50,506 nucleotides of DNA from Methylotenera sp. (GTDB taxonomy: Bacteria > Pseudomonadota > Gammaproteobacteria > Burkholderiales > Methylophilaceae). Positions 1 to 9,053 of this stretch are shown here, in pieces. The notes beneath the pieces were generated by a model, which saw only the letters and a list, made by a program, of their open reading frames with translations, had not been told where the DNA came from and made no database searches. Within the stretch, counting starts at the first letter, position 1. Each line of letters opens with the position of its first letter. The DNA lies in the NCBI GenBank assembly GCA_023259635.1, contig JALRGX010000148.1:1-50506 (forward strand), in the 5' to 3' direction. The translations under genes and the position numbers were made by a program.

Positions 1-78
1 CGCAGACGCCGTAGAGATAAAATGTTTTTCTTATTTTCTTGCCTGCTTTTAGGTGTTTTAGGAAAACGTCAAAAGTGA
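1..78 (+). CDS. C-terminal end of an upstream (membrane?) protein, partial
   Basis: Frame 1 is open from the first base and ends at TGA 76-78. The 25 visible residues are an arginine-rich stretch (RRRRRDK) followed by a hydrophobic segment (MFFLFSCLLLGVLG) and a basic tail. This looks like the last membrane segment of a polytopic or membrane-anchored protein. Its stop overlaps the GTG start of the next gene by 4 bases (GTGA), which is typical of translational coupling inside an operon. Given the polysaccharide genes that follow, a membrane glycosyltransferase is a reasonable guess, but nothing in the fragment proves that. Confidence 0.5.
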   Translation, partial: RRRRRDKMFFLFSCLLLGVLGKRQK

Positions 79-1040
79 ATAGATCCAAGATTTTAATTAC
101 AGGTGCAAATGGATTTGTCGGGCGTTATTTAACGCATCATCTAGCTAATGACGGATTATCAATCAGTTGCGTCATTCGTTCAAAGGTAACACTTGATAAT
201 AAGGTAGATAAAAAAATTATTTTACCTTCGATTGATGGCAGTACTGATTGGGTTGATGCATTAACTGGGTGTGGCTTGGTAATCCATCTTGCTGCTCGCG
301 TACATGTGATGAATGATAGTACTTTAGACCCACTAGCCGAATTTAGAAAAATTAATGTAGAAGGAACTCTTAACCTTGCCCAGCAAGCCGCAAAGGCTGG
401 AATAAAGCGTTTTATTTTTATAAGTTCGATTAAGGTGAATGGTGAAGAAACAGAATATGATCAACCATTTACTGAAGAGCATGCAGTAAACCCGCAAGAT
501 GCTTACGGCCAATCAAAATATGAAGCTGAGCAGGGCCTTATGTTAATTGCAAGGCAAACCGGTATGGAAGTAGTGATTATCAGGCCACCTCTGATATATG
601 GTGCTGGGGTAAAAGCAAATTTTGCAAGCATGCTTAACTACATTAAGCGAGGTGTTCCTTTGCCGCTGGGTGCCATTCATAATAAGCGCAGCTTTGTGTA
701 TTTGGGTAATCTGGTAAGCTTGATCAAGTGCTGTATTGATCATCCGGCAGCGGCGAATCAAGTGTTTCTGGTTTCTGATGGGCATGATCTATCTACTACC
801 GAATTATTGCGTAACTGTGCGCTGGCATTAGGGGTAAAGGCAAGATTACTTCCAGTTCCACAAAGACTGATTGAGATGGGTGCCGCTTTGTTAGGCAGGC
901 GAGCTGTAGCGCAGCGATTATGTGGAAATTTACAGGTGGATATTACCAAGGCGCGTACAATGCTTGGTTGGACGCCACCAGTTTCAGTTGCAGATGGATT
1001 GAAGTTAACTGCTCTTGGTTTGATAGAGATGAATAAGTAA
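75..1040 (+). CDS. NAD-dependent epimerase/dehydratase of a surface-polysaccharide locus
   Basis: This is an extended short-chain dehydrogenase. The NAD-binding motif ITGANGFVG lies near the N-terminus, HLAARVHVMND follows the third strand, and the catalytic YxxxK (YGQSK) is mid-protein. The family epimerises or dehydrates nucleotide sugars in the cytoplasm. The ORF track starts at TTG 39, but GTG 75 is preferred: it overlaps the previous stop by 4 bases and places the Rossmann motif about 6 residues from the N-terminus, as is usual. This gives about 321 aa. The next gene starts on the last base of its stop (TAATG). It resembles the UDP-glucose 4-epimerase-like (GalE/WbpP-type) proteins found beside WbpL/PglC-type transferases. 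The exact sugar cannot be read from sequence. Confidence 0.85.
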   Translation: MNRSKILITGANGFVGRYLTHHLANDGLSISCVIRSKVTLDNKVDKKIILPSIDGSTDWVDALTGCGLVIHLAARVHVMNDSTLDPLAEFRKINVEGTLNLAQQAAKAGIKRFIFISSIKVNGEETEYDQPFTEEHAVNPQDAYGQSKYEAEQGLMLIARQTGMEVVIIRPPLIYGAGVKANFASMLNYIKRGVPLPLGAIHNKRSFVYLGNLVSLIKCCIDHPAAANQVFLVSDGHDLSTTELLRNCALALGVKARLLPVPQRLIEMGAALLGRRAVAQRLCGNLQVDITKARTMLGWTPPVSVADGLKLTALGLIEMNK

Positions 1041-1600
1041 TGAAGCGCTTTTTTGATTTATGTTTGTCGCTATTTCTATTTCTATTTTTGTTGGTGCCGA
1101 TACTACTTGTGGCGCTGATGGTGCGCATTACTTCAGACGGCCCCGTGATTTACTGGTCTGACCGGGTAGGGCGCAATAATAAAATTTTTAGAATGCCAAA
1201 GTTTCGCACGATGCGGGCCGATACTCCGGCAGTAGCAACACATTTATTGGCTAATCCTGATCAGTTTTTAACGCCTATAGGGTCTTTTTTACGTAAATCA
1301 AGTTTGGATGAATTGCCGCAATTATGGAGTATTGTGCATGGAGATATGAGTTTTGTAGGCCCGCGTCCTGCGCTGTTTAATCAGGGTGACCTGATTGCAC
1401 TTAGAACGCAGTATGGCGTACATAAGGTGATGCCTGGTTTAACAGGGTGGGCCCAGATTAATGGACGTGATGAATTGCCGATACCGGAAAAAGTTAAGCT
1501 GGAAGTGGAATATATGCAACAGCAGTCTTTTTTGATGGATATTAAAATTATTTTTCTCACTTTTGTAAAGGTTTTGAGAAGAGAAGGCATACAGCATTAG
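1040..1600 (+). CDS. Initiating sugar-phosphate transferase (bacterial sugar transferase, PglC/WcaJ-like)
   Basis: This 186-aa protein has an N-terminal hydrophobic segment (about residues 5-28) followed by the catalytic core of the polyprenyl-phosphate sugar-1-phosphate transferase family. Visible motifs are KFRTM, DELPQLWSIVHGDMSFVGPRP and GLTGWAQINGRD. The family moves a sugar phosphate from a UDP-sugar to undecaprenyl phosphate at the inner membrane, the committed step of O-antigen, capsule or EPS assembly. Its length matches the small, single-reentrant-helix (PglC-like) class rather than the large WcaJ/WbaP type with a CoA-binding-like half. The start overlaps the upstream epimerase stop by one base, so the two are almost certainly co-translated. 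Confidence 0.92.
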   Translation: MKRFFDLCLSLFLFLFLLVPILLVALMVRITSDGPVIYWSDRVGRNNKIFRMPKFRTMRADTPAVATHLLANPDQFLTPIGSFLRKSSLDELPQLWSIVHGDMSFVGPRPALFNQGDLIALRTQYGVHKVMPGLTGWAQINGRDELPIPEKVKLEVEYMQQQSFLMDIKIIFLTFVKVLRREGIQH

Positions 1601-1643
1601 AATGGATAGGTAATTAAGGTTAATCTGAATATAAAAAATTATA

Positions 1644-3545
1644 ATGAATAAAATACCGATTAATATTCGCGCATTTATTGCATTGCTGCATGATGTCATC
1701 GTAGCAATCATTGCGTGGTTTGGCGCTTATCTGCTACGTTTTAATTTTGAAATTCCTGCTGAATTTACGTTCAGTATGATGGATTCGGTAATATGGGTAG
1801 TGACTTTACAAGTTTTTGTATTTGTTAGCTTTGGACTTTATCGTGGCGTATGGCGATTTGCGAGTGTTTCCGATCTTAAGCGTATTTTTCTCGCAATTAC
1901 GTCGGCAACAGCCCTGATTATTGTCGGGTTATTCATGATGCAAGCTAACATTGTGATTCCACGTTCGGTAATTATTCTGGATCCGTTACTGCTGATTTTA
2001 ATGATGGGAGGTAGCCGTTTCGCTTACCGCGCTTGGAAAGAGTATCGGTATTACGGTATTACCCTGAAGCAAGGTAGCCCAGTGGTTGTTTTGGGTGCAG
2101 GTGAGGCTGCAGTTGCTTTGGTTAAAGATTTGACGCGAAGTCCACAATGGCGCGTTGTAGGGCTTTTAGATGATGATAGGAGCGTGCTTGGCCGTGAGGT
2201 TTTCGGTGTAAGGGTGTGCGGTGCAATTAATGACTTGAGCGCAGTGAGCAAGCGTTTAAATGTTAATCATGTGATTGTTGCTATGCCATCTGCACAACAT
2301 CAAAACCGCAGAATAGCAATTGAGTTGGCTAACCAACTCGGTTTAGAGGTATTGATAGTACCGGCAATCGATGATTTGATTAGCGGTAAGGTCAGTGTTT
2401 CGCAGATTCGCAAAGTAGATGTTGAGGATCTGCTTGGTCGGGATGCAGTAAGACTTGATTGTTCAGGATTACAAAAATTAATCAATCATCAGGTAGTGCT
2501 TGTAAGCGGTGCAGGTGGGTCCATTGGTTCGGAGCTTTGCCGGCAGATAGTAAAGTTCAATCCTGTAACATTAATTTGTTTGGACATCTCTGAATTTTCA
2601 CTTTATCAGCTCGAACAGGAGCTTAGTTCCAGGCAGCTACCAACCAAGCTTATATATGTAACTACAGATGTTAAGAATAAAGTTAGACTTGATAATTTAA
2701 TTGCACAGTACAAGCCTTCAGTCGTGTTTCATGCGGCAGCCTATAAGCACGTGCCGATGATGGAAAATGGTAACGTCTGGGAAGCACTGTCGAATAATGT
2801 AATAGGCACGCATACCTTAGCTCAGGCATGTAAAGAAGCCGGCGTGGCAAAGTTTGTTCTAATTTCAACAGATAAGGCGGTCAATCCTACCAATGTGATG
2901 GGGGCAAGTAAGCGCCTTGCAGAAATGGTTTGTCAGGGATTGCAGGATGATCTTACAGATGACGCAGTAGGCACGCGTTTTGTTATGGTGCGTTTCGGTA
3001 ATGTATTAGGTAGCAGTGGCAGCGTTATACCGAAATTTCGTGAGCAGATCGCTAAAGGAGGTCCGGTTACAATTACACATCCTGAGATTACGCGTTATTT
3101 CATGTCGATCCCAGAGGCAGCGCAGTTGGTGATGCAGGCTGGATTGATGGGTAAAGGGGGGGAGATTTTTGTGCTTGATATGGGGGAGCCAGTCAAGATT
3201 GCGGCATTAGCTGCGGATATGATCAGACTATCAGGTTTGCAGCAGGATGAGATCAAAATTGAATATGTAGGTTTGCGCCCGGGCGAAAAGCTCTATGAAG
3301 AGCTGCTGGCCGATGATGAGCATACAATGCCGACTCCGCATGAGAAACTCCGTATAGCAAAAGCAAGGCAGTCTGATGCAGTTTGGGTGAAAAAGCTTAT
3401 GAAATGGATAGAAGGTTCTTCTGGAGCAGATGAAAATCTTTTGAAAACGGAACTGGCAATTTGGGTAGAGGAATATAGCCCGCAAATGCAGCTAGATAGT
3501 AAGCCAATTAAATCGATTCAGCTTGAACAGATTACGCTTCATTAA
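1644..3545 (+). CDS. Membrane nucleotide-sugar 4,6-dehydratase (CapD/WbpM/PglF family)
   Basis: This 633-aa protein has about four N-terminal membrane segments (residues 8-120). A CoA-binding-like Rossmann domain (VVLGAGEAAVALVKDL, near 150) follows, then the catalytic Rossmann domain (VLVSGAGGSIGSELC, near 285). The usual SDR YxxxK is replaced by MGASK in the context STDKAVNPTNVMGASK, which is characteristic of the long WbpM/PglF/CapD dehydratases. These convert UDP-GlcNAc to the UDP-4-keto-6-deoxy sugar that begins bacillosamine or fucosamine synthesis. It follows the initiating transferase by 43 bases, so it probably supplies that enzyme's substrate. The length is standard for the family. 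Confidence 0.93.
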   Translation: MNKIPINIRAFIALLHDVIVAIIAWFGAYLLRFNFEIPAEFTFSMMDSVIWVVTLQVFVFVSFGLYRGVWRFASVSDLKRIFLAITSATALIIVGLFMMQANIVIPRSVIILDPLLLILMMGGSRFAYRAWKEYRYYGITLKQGSPVVVLGAGEAAVALVKDLTRSPQWRVVGLLDDDRSVLGREVFGVRVCGAINDLSAVSKRLNVNHVIVAMPSAQHQNRRIAIELANQLGLEVLIVPAIDDLISGKVSVSQIRKVDVEDLLGRDAVRLDCSGLQKLINHQVVLVSGAGGSIGSELCRQIVKFNPVTLICLDISEFSLYQLEQELSSRQLPTKLIYVTTDVKNKVRLDNLIAQYKPSVVFHAAAYKHVPMMENGNVWEALSNNVIGTHTLAQACKEAGVAKFVLISTDKAVNPTNVMGASKRLAEMVCQGLQDDLTDDAVGTRFVMVRFGNVLGSSGSVIPKFREQIAKGGPVTITHPEITRYFMSIPEAAQLVMQAGLMGKGGEIFVLDMGEPVKIAALAADMIRLSGLQQDEIKIEYVGLRPGEKLYEELLADDEHTMPTPHEKLRIAKARQSDAVWVKKLMKWIEGSSGADENLLKTELAIWVEEYSPQMQLDSKPIKSIQLEQITLH

Positions 3546-3574
3546 CAAGCGTGTTTATAAATTGAACAATATCT

Positions 3575-4129
3575 TTGGCAGACGATAAATTGAGTACACC
3601 ACAGCAAATACTAGAACAAGCAGAACTTATTCACTCCACAGAAGTAATTGCAGCTGCAATCAGTCGGCTGGGCGAGGAAATATCAAGTGTGCTGAAAAAT
3701 ACAAACCCGATAGTTTTATGTGTAGTAAGCGGCGGTATCGTTTTTTCCGGACAGTTATTAACACGGTTGGACTTCCCCCTGGAATTAGACTACGTACATG
3801 CCAGCCGTTATCATACTGCAACGGTAGGCAGCATGCTGACCTGGGAAGCATTGCCGCGACTGGATATGAACAACCGTACTATATTGCTTGTGGATGATAT
3901 TCTTGACGAAGGCATTACGTTAAAAGCTATTCAGAATAAGTGTTTTGAGTTAGGTGCAGCAAAAGTATTCTGTGCGGTACTGGTAGAAAAACTGCTCAAT
4001 CAGGCAAAGCCAATTGCTGCTGACTTTGTTGGGCTGGAAGTACCAAATCGTTACGTTTTTGGTTATGGTATGGACGCATATGGGTGGTGGCGTAATTTAC
4101 CTGCTATCTATGCCTTAAAATCAATATAG
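3575..4129 (+). CDS. Hypoxanthine-guanine phosphoribosyltransferase-like protein
   Basis: This is a type-I phosphoribosyltransferase of 184 aa. The PRPP-binding signature is RTILLVDDILDEGITLKAI (about residues 103-121), preceded by the phosphate-binding loop VVSGGIVFSG. The family transfers phosphoribose from PRPP to hypoxanthine or guanine in purine salvage. The track start is TTG 3575 and an in-frame TTG also exists at 3590; no ATG lies between, so the exact start is unsettled. It sits 29 bases after the dehydratase on the same strand and may be cotranscribed with it, although no functional link to polysaccharide synthesis is evident. Confidence 0.82.
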   Translation: MADDKLSTPQQILEQAELIHSTEVIAAAISRLGEEISSVLKNTNPIVLCVVSGGIVFSGQLLTRLDFPLELDYVHASRYHTATVGSMLTWEALPRLDMNNRTILLVDDILDEGITLKAIQNKCFELGAAKVFCAVLVEKLLNQAKPIAADFVGLEVPNRYVFGYGMDAYGWWRNLPAIYALKSI

Positions 4130-4170
4130 TTCTGAATATATCATTGGCACTTTTATTATCTGGGGCCCTG

Positions 4171-4201
4171 TCATAAAATTGACGTAAAAGTTAATTTATG
4201 A
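4171..4201. promoter_or_regulatory. Imperfect inverted repeat upstream of the LuxR-type regulator
   Basis: The arms TCATAAAATT and AATTTATGA are complementary except for one inserted base, separated by about 12 bases. The site lies between the HGPRT-like gene and the regulator. It could be a weak terminator for the former or an operator for the latter. No T-run follows, so a regulatory site is somewhat more likely. Confidence 0.3.
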
Positions 4202-4225
4202 ACACTCCCATATGCTTTTTTGCGG

Positions 4226-4247
4226 CAATAATTTATGTAAATTATTG
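4226..4247. promoter_or_regulatory. 22-bp perfect palindrome, candidate operator of the EpsA-like gene
   Basis: The arms CAATAATTTA and TAAATTATTG are exactly complementary around a TG centre (10-bp arms). The site lies about 85 bases upstream of the ATG of the LuxR-type gene. A dyad of this size suits a dimeric HTH regulator such as the adjacent LuxR-family protein, so autoregulation is a plausible inference. Confidence 0.4.
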
Positions 4248-4331
4248 TTAATAATGTGCTTTTAGTTCTGGCCTCTCTTTTGCGTACGCTAATTCAATAT
4301 GCTTTCATGCCTATCGAGTGGAGGATCAAAT

Positions 4332-5102
4332 ATGGAGATAGAAGTTAAAAGTTACTATCTGGATAAATTGTTTTCAACTATCCAGTGTTCCAAACAAATA
4401 AAAAAACATATCGATTTTTTTGCTTGGATGCAGAATTCTGTTTCAGAATTTATTCCGCACGACGCACTCCTGGCAGTTTGGGGGAACTTTAAGGATGGCG
4501 CAGATAATGCAAAGCTTCAGTATGATGTAGCTTCCAATGTAGATGGATTTAATACCAAGGCAATGATGGGAGCCTCTAAAGAGGTAAATCAGTGTTTGGC
4601 TTATCTATATGAGCTATGGCTGGATAATAACCGTCATTTCTTTGTGCTCAACAGTTTTGGGACAAGCGAGTTTGATTGCAAGTTCCGGATGATATTCCCT
4701 GATTTACCACAAGAACTTAATTCATTGCTAGTGTATGGAATAAGTGACCTGCGTGGCGGCAATGATTGTCTGTATGTATTTTTTAGTAAATATAATAAGT
4801 TTCAGACTAAAAGTTCAGTAATGGATTTCATAATGCCGCACATTGATCATTCACTAAGAAAAATACAACATCTGGGGCCAATTAAAACTCTATCTAAAAT
4901 AAGATTGTCGTTAAACATGTCATGTTTGACTGAGAGAGAGTTGGAAGTGATTGAATGGATCAAGGCGGGTAAAACCAATCAGGAAGCTGCGATAATTTTA
5001 AGCATCACTCAAAACACAGTAAAAAGTCATCTCAAAAGAATTTATCAAAAATTAAATGTGACTAAGCGTGCGCAGGCTGTGGCGCTCTTAGCCAAACATT
5101 AA
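4332..5102 (+). CDS. epsA: LuxR-family transcriptional regulator, EpsA-like
   Basis: The C-terminal ~60 residues form a GerE/LuxR helix-turn-helix (LTERELEVIEWIKAGKTNQE, then NTVKSHLKRIYQKL). The N-terminal ~190 residues form an unrecognised sensory or dimerisation region rather than a receiver, as no phospho-acceptor pattern is visible. The size and layout match EpsA of methylotrophs, which is linked to exopolysaccharide (methanolan) genes, and the left neighbours are polysaccharide genes; the name is therefore an inference. The start is placed at ATG 4332 rather than 4299 because GGAGG lies seven bases upstream of it. This gives 256 aa. The palindrome at 4226-4247 may be its own operator. 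Confidence 0.75.
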   Translation: MEIEVKSYYLDKLFSTIQCSKQIKKHIDFFAWMQNSVSEFIPHDALLAVWGNFKDGADNAKLQYDVASNVDGFNTKAMMGASKEVNQCLAYLYELWLDNNRHFFVLNSFGTSEFDCKFRMIFPDLPQELNSLLVYGISDLRGGNDCLYVFFSKYNKFQTKSSVMDFIMPHIDHSLRKIQHLGPIKTLSKIRLSLNMSCLTERELEVIEWIKAGKTNQEAAIILSITQNTVKSHLKRIYQKLNVTKRAQAVALLAKH

Positions 5103-5366
5103 TCTACATGTTATTTTAGACCAGACAGAAAATATTGGTATTAACGAAATTCAGTCTTTCCTGAATATTTCTATTGCAAACGGCCATTTGTACGAATATT
5201 TTTTAACCTTAAATCCTATCAATGGCTTTCGGTGACTTTTAAAAAGTTGCCGTCTGCTTTTCGTAGTACAATGAGTCTCGTTCTGAGAAATGCCCACTAA
5301 AGAGAATGTTCAGTAACTTTAAACGGGGTTTTTGACTGTTTGAATTTTTGATGGAACTCAATTTGA

Positions 5367-5451
5367 TGGTGCCCAAAAGAGGACTCGAACCTCCACATCT
5401 TTCGATACTAGTACCTGAAACTAGCGCGTCTACCAATTCCGCCATCTGGGC
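5367..5451 (-). tRNA. tRNA-Leu(CAG)
   Basis: Read on the minus strand, the gene starts GCCCAGATGGCGGAATTGG and ends TTTTGGGCACCA, with CCA encoded. The acceptor stem is 7 bp with one G-T pair. The anticodon stem-loop (CTAGT-TTCAGGT-ACTAG, outer pairs) exposes CAG. A long variable arm marks it as a class II tRNA. The T-loop GTTCGAGTC is present. Confidence 0.97.
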
Positions 5452-5518
5452 TTTTTTCTGCGAAATAACTATACTGCAGCAAAGAGACGCAATTTTATAT
5501 TAAAGGCAGGCTTTGTCA

Positions 5519-7969
5519 ATGACAAAACACAAAAATAAAAGTAAAAGAAGAAATAATGATCCTCATGCAGCTCGTGAAGCAAGCCGTTATGAAACGCCGC
5601 TGCCGAGCCGCGAATTTATTCTAGCCACAATGACAGAACAAGGGGTTCCGCTAAGCGTAGAGCAGCTTTATATATTGCTGGATATCAGTGACAACGAGCG
5701 TGAAATATTCAACCGACGCCTTGGTGCAATGGAGCGCGAAGGCCAGATCATGCGGAACAGGAAAGGTGCCCTCTGCATTACCGATAAGCTGGATTTAATA
5801 GCAGGTGTGGTACAGGGGCACCCGGATGGATTCGGCTTCCTGATTCCTGATGACAAAACCAAGACCAATGGTGAGGATTTATTCTTAAGCCCTAAGGAAA
5901 TGTCTCAGGTGATGCATGGCGACCGCGCCATGGTGCGCATGAGCGGCTTGGATAGAAGAGGGCGGCCGGAAGGTAAAATCGTTGAGGTGCTGGAGCGCCG
6001 CACCCAAAGACTGGTGGGACGTGTGATTCAATCCAGCGGTGTGACAATTGTTGCAGCAGAAGACAAACGTATTAACCAGGATGTTTTGATTCCATACCAT
6101 CTGGATATGGGAGCAAAATCAGGCCAGGTGGTGATGGTGGAATTAACTGAGCAGCCATCAGCTCACGCGCAGCCAATGGGGAAAATCACCGAGATTTTAG
6201 GCAATTATGCAGATAGCGGCATGGAGATTGAAATTGCTTTACGCAAACATAATCTGCCGCATCAGTTCAGCGCTGATGCGATAAAACTGGCTGAATCCTA
6301 TCCCAAGCTGGTACGTGAGGATGATTTTAAAGGACGGATAGATAGCCGTGAAATGCCGCTGATCACGATTGACGGAGAAACAGCGCGTGATTTTGATGAT
6401 GCTGTATATGCGGAGCCCCAGGGTAAGGGCTGGCGTCTGGTTGTGGCAATTGCTGATGTGAGTTTTTACGTAAAACCAAAAGACGCTCTGGATAAAGAAG
6501 CTTATGACCGTGGTAATTCAGTCTATTTTCCACGCCGTGTAATACCAATGCTGCCAGAGGCTTTATCGAATGGGTTATGCTCGCTGAACCCTGATGTTGA
6601 GCGTTTATGCATGATTTGCGACATGCAGATCGATGGCCATGGCATCGTCAAGCAATACAAGTTTTACCCCTCGGTCATGCGCTCTAAAGCGCGTATGACA
6701 TACAGCAAAGTCTATGACATTCTGCAAAATCCTGAGGGTGAACTGGCTAAAGAATATGAATGGCTGAACCCGCATTTACAGAACTTGTACAGTGTTTATC
6801 AGTTGCTGATCAAGCAACGTGAAAAACGTGGTGCCATTGAGTTTGAATCATCAGAAACGATCATGCTGTTCAATGAAGACGGCAAGATTGAACGCATTGA
6901 ACCAAGTTTGCGTAATGAAGCACATCGACTGATTGAAGAGTGCATGCTTGCCGCCAACGTTTGTGCGTCAGAATTCCTGAAAAAACATGAGCATCCGGCC
7001 TTGTATCGCATCCATGAAGGGCCAACGCCAGAGAAACTCGAACTTTTACGTACATTCATGGCTGAATTTGGCTTTGGCGTAGGCGGTGGCGATTCTCCAC
7101 AGGCCAAAGATTATTGCAAGCTGCTTGATCTTATTAAAGACCGCCCCGACGCCCAGTTGCTGCAAACCGTATTGTTGCGCTCCATGCAGCAGGCAGTCTA
7201 TAGCCCGGATAACGTAGGGCACTTTGGTCTGGCATATGAGGCATACGCACACTTTACCTCCCCGATACGGCGTTATCCTGATTTGCTGATACATCGGGCG
7301 ATCAAGGCTGTATTGAATGGCGATAAATACAAAGCGGGTGATTGGAATGAATTGGGCATCCATTGCTCAATGACCGAGCGTCGTGCCGATGATGCAACCC
7401 GCGATGTCACCAATTGGCTGAAATGCTTTTATATGCAGGATCGTATCGGTGAAGTGTTTGAAGGTACGGTTGCCGGCGTTACCAGCTTTGGTTTGTTCGT
7501 TGCATTGGATGGCGTATATGTTGAGGGATTGCTGCACGTAACCGAGCTTGGCAATGATTATTTCCACTATGACAAAGCTCGCCATGAAATGGCGGGGGAG
7601 CGCACTGGTGTGCGCTACCGTTTAGGTGACCGCTTAACGGTAAAATTGGTGCGTGTTGATTTGGAAACCACAAAAATTGATTTCACTTTAGTGAATAAAA
7701 CCAATGAGTTGGAAGTTAATCGTAATGTTGAATCTGCAAAAGGTGTTGCACAAGTTAAAACAAGCGTTAAAAGCAAAACTGCGGTAAAATCCACGCCTAA
7801 ATTTGAAAGCAGTAGATCTGAACTGGCATTGGGTGCCAAGCCGGCACGTAGGTCAACTAAACGCCCTGTAGCTGCAGGTAATACTTCAACAAAACCCAAG
7901 TCTGATAATAATTCTATTAAATCTAAAAAAGTGATTAAAAAAACCACTAAACGTAAGGTGAGAAAATGA
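5519..7969 (+). CDS. rnr: Ribonuclease R
   Basis: This 3'-5' exoribonuclease degrades structured RNA and takes part in tmRNA and rRNA quality control. Domains in order are: basic N-terminus and winged helix (to ~85), cold-shock OB folds (~90-230), RNB catalytic core with the metal-binding [15 protein letters not shown] (~285), an S1 domain ([15 protein letters not shown], ~650), and a long Lys/Ser/Thr-rich basic tail (~725 onward), as in gamma- and betaproteobacterial RNase R. The track starts at TTG 5513, but ATG 5519 is better because AGG lies eight bases upstream. The stop overlaps rlmB by four bases (ATGA). Confidence 0.96.
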   Translation: MTKHKNKSKRRNNDPHAAREASRYETPLPSREFILATMTEQGVPLSVEQLYILLDISDNEREIFNRRLGAMEREGQIMRNRKGALCITDKLDLIAGVVQGHPDGFGFLIPDDKTKTNGEDLFLSPKEMSQVMHGDRAMVRMSGLDRRGRPEGKIVEVLERRTQRLVGRVIQSSGVTIVAAEDKRINQDVLIPYHLDMGAKSGQVVMVELTEQPSAHAQPMGKITEILGNYADSGMEIEIALRKHNLPHQFSADAIKLAESYPKLVREDDFKGRIDSREMPLITIDGETARDFDDAVYAEPQGKGWRLVVAIADVSFYVKPKDALDKEAYDRGNSVYFPRRVIPMLPEALSNGLCSLNPDVERLCMICDMQIDGHGIVKQYKFYPSVMRSKARMTYSKVYDILQNPEGELAKEYEWLNPHLQNLYSVYQLLIKQREKRGAIEFESSETIMLFNEDGKIERIEPSLRNEAHRLIEECMLAANVCASEFLKKHEHPALYRIHEGPTPEKLELLRTFMAEFGFGVGGGDSPQAKDYCKLLDLIKDRPDAQLLQTVLLRSMQQAVYSPDNVGHFGLAYEAYAHFTSPIRRYPDLLIHRAIKAVLNGDKYKAGDWNELGIHCSMTERRADDATRDVTNWLKCFYMQDRIGEVFEGTVAGVTSFGLFVALDGVYVEGLLHVTELGNDYFHYDKARHEMAGERTGVRYRLGDRLTVKLVRVDLETTKIDFTLVNKTNELEVNRNVESAKGVAQVKTSVKSKTAVKSTPKFESSRSELALGAKPARRSTKRPVAAGNTSTKPKSDNNSIKSKKVIKKTTKRKVRK

Positions 7970-8715
7970 GTGATGCACGTATCCTGTTTGGCTTTCATGC
8001 TGTATTGAGCCGTTTACGCCAACATAGTGCGAGTGTGCAGGAGATTTTAATTGATCGTGATCGTGTAGATGCGCGTATGAAAGACCTTCTAAACATGGCT
8101 GAGTCTGCCGATGTGCGTGTCATGCAGGTTGAGCGTTCGCGTCTTGACGGAATTGCCGGCATAAATGGCCGTCACCAGGGCGTTATTGCTCGCGTGGTAG
8201 ATACGCCAATCCCGTACAAGGATATTCATGACATCCTGGAATCCGATCTTACAGAGCCGCCGTTTTTCCTGATTCTTGATGGTGTTGAAGACCCGCACAA
8301 CTTGGGCGCTTGCCTGCGTGTAGCTGATGCCATGGGTGTGCATGCGGTAATTGCGCCTAAAGATAGAGCGGTAGGCCTCAATGCCACCGTACGTAAAGTA
8401 GCTTGCGGTGCGGCAGAAACCGTACCGTTTATTGCTGTGACCAACCTAGCCAGAACCATTCGTGAGTTGAAAGAGGCAGGGGTGTTCGTGGTAGGCACCA
8501 CAATGGATGCCCCAAGTAACTTACACAATACCAAACTGGATGGTCCGATTGCACTTGTGTTAGGTGCTGAGGGTGATGGCATGCGCCGTTTAACAACAGA
8601 GGCTTGTGATGCGCTTATTACAATTCCGATGTATGGCTCGGTAGAAAGCCTGAATGTGAGTGTAGCCAGCGGTATTTGCCTGTATGAAATACGTCGCCAG
8701 CGGTCAGCAATTTAA
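7966..8715 (+). CDS. rlmB: 23S rRNA (guanosine-2'-O-)-methyltransferase RlmB
   Basis: This is a SpoU/TrmH-family (SPOUT) methyltransferase of 249 aa. The N-terminal L30e-like substrate-binding domain starts [15 protein letters not shown]. The C-terminal knot has motif 1 ([20 protein letters not shown]), motif 2 ([13 protein letters not shown]) and motif 3 ([18 protein letters not shown]). It 2'-O-methylates G2251 of 23S rRNA. The rnr-rlmB order with an ATGA overlap is a widespread conserved pair, which supports both calls and translational coupling. Confidence 0.96.
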   Translation: MSDARILFGFHAVLSRLRQHSASVQEILIDRDRVDARMKDLLNMAESADVRVMQVERSRLDGIAGINGRHQGVIARVVDTPIPYKDIHDILESDLTEPPFFLILDGVEDPHNLGACLRVADAMGVHAVIAPKDRAVGLNATVRKVACGAAETVPFIAVTNLARTIRELKEAGVFVVGTTMDAPSNLHNTKLDGPIALVLGAEGDGMRRLTTEACDALITIPMYGSVESLNVSVASGICLYEIRRQRSAI

Positions 8716-8747
8716 TTGTTAAGGAATTTCTGATTTATTTTCATTGG

Positions 8748-8834
8748 GTCATTGTGAGCAAGGTGAAGCAATTCATGCATTTGTAGCAATCAATGCCTTA
8801 TGGATTGCCGCGTCGCTTTGATCCTCGCAATGAC
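8748..8834. repeat. REP-like hairpin element, copy 1
   Basis: The left arm GTCATTGTGAGCAAGGTGAA and the right arm, ending CTTTGATCCTCGCAATGAC, are imperfectly complementary and can fold the whole 87 bases into a long hairpin. The arms match the common dispersed intergenic repeat of the type GTCATTGCGAGCGAAGCGAAGCAATC found in many bacterial genomes. It sits between the convergent rlmB and mqo genes, where it could also block transcription from both sides. Confidence 0.65.
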
Positions 8835-8918
8835 TGAATATTGTCGCTGCGGTAGCGTTAGCCCGTGGCAGTCCAGAAAAAATAACACACAAGGAAATGT
8901 TGGTTTATTTTTTACCTG

Positions 8919-8997
8919 GTCATTGTGAACGAAATGAAGCAATCCATATATGTGTCAGCATGTTATGAATTGCCGTTGCTTTGTCCTTCGCTATGAC
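8919..8997. repeat. REP-like hairpin element, copy 2
   Basis: This is a second, diverged copy of the element at 8748-8834 (left arm GTCATTGTGAACGAAATGAA, right arm ending TTGTCCTTCGCTATGAC). Both copies are preceded by a similar AAGGAAAT/TTTATTTT stretch, so the unit was probably duplicated with some flank. Together the two copies occupy about half of the 338-bp gap 8716-9053. No gene is seen in this gap. Confidence 0.6.
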
Positions 8998-9053
8998 GGA
9001 ACAAGTCAGTGCTGTCTCTTTAAAACGGCTTTATAGTCGTTTTTTCTTGCCGA

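Noticed and set aside
5239-5445. 68-aa minus-strand ORF over tRNA-Leu
   Set aside because: It reads through the tRNA gene itself (MAELVDALVSGTSIERCGGSS is translated tRNA-Leu), a common artefact.
8748-8997. CRISPR-like array
   Set aside because: There are only two diverged, internally palindromic units, with no regular spacers and no cas genes; REP-type repeats fit better.
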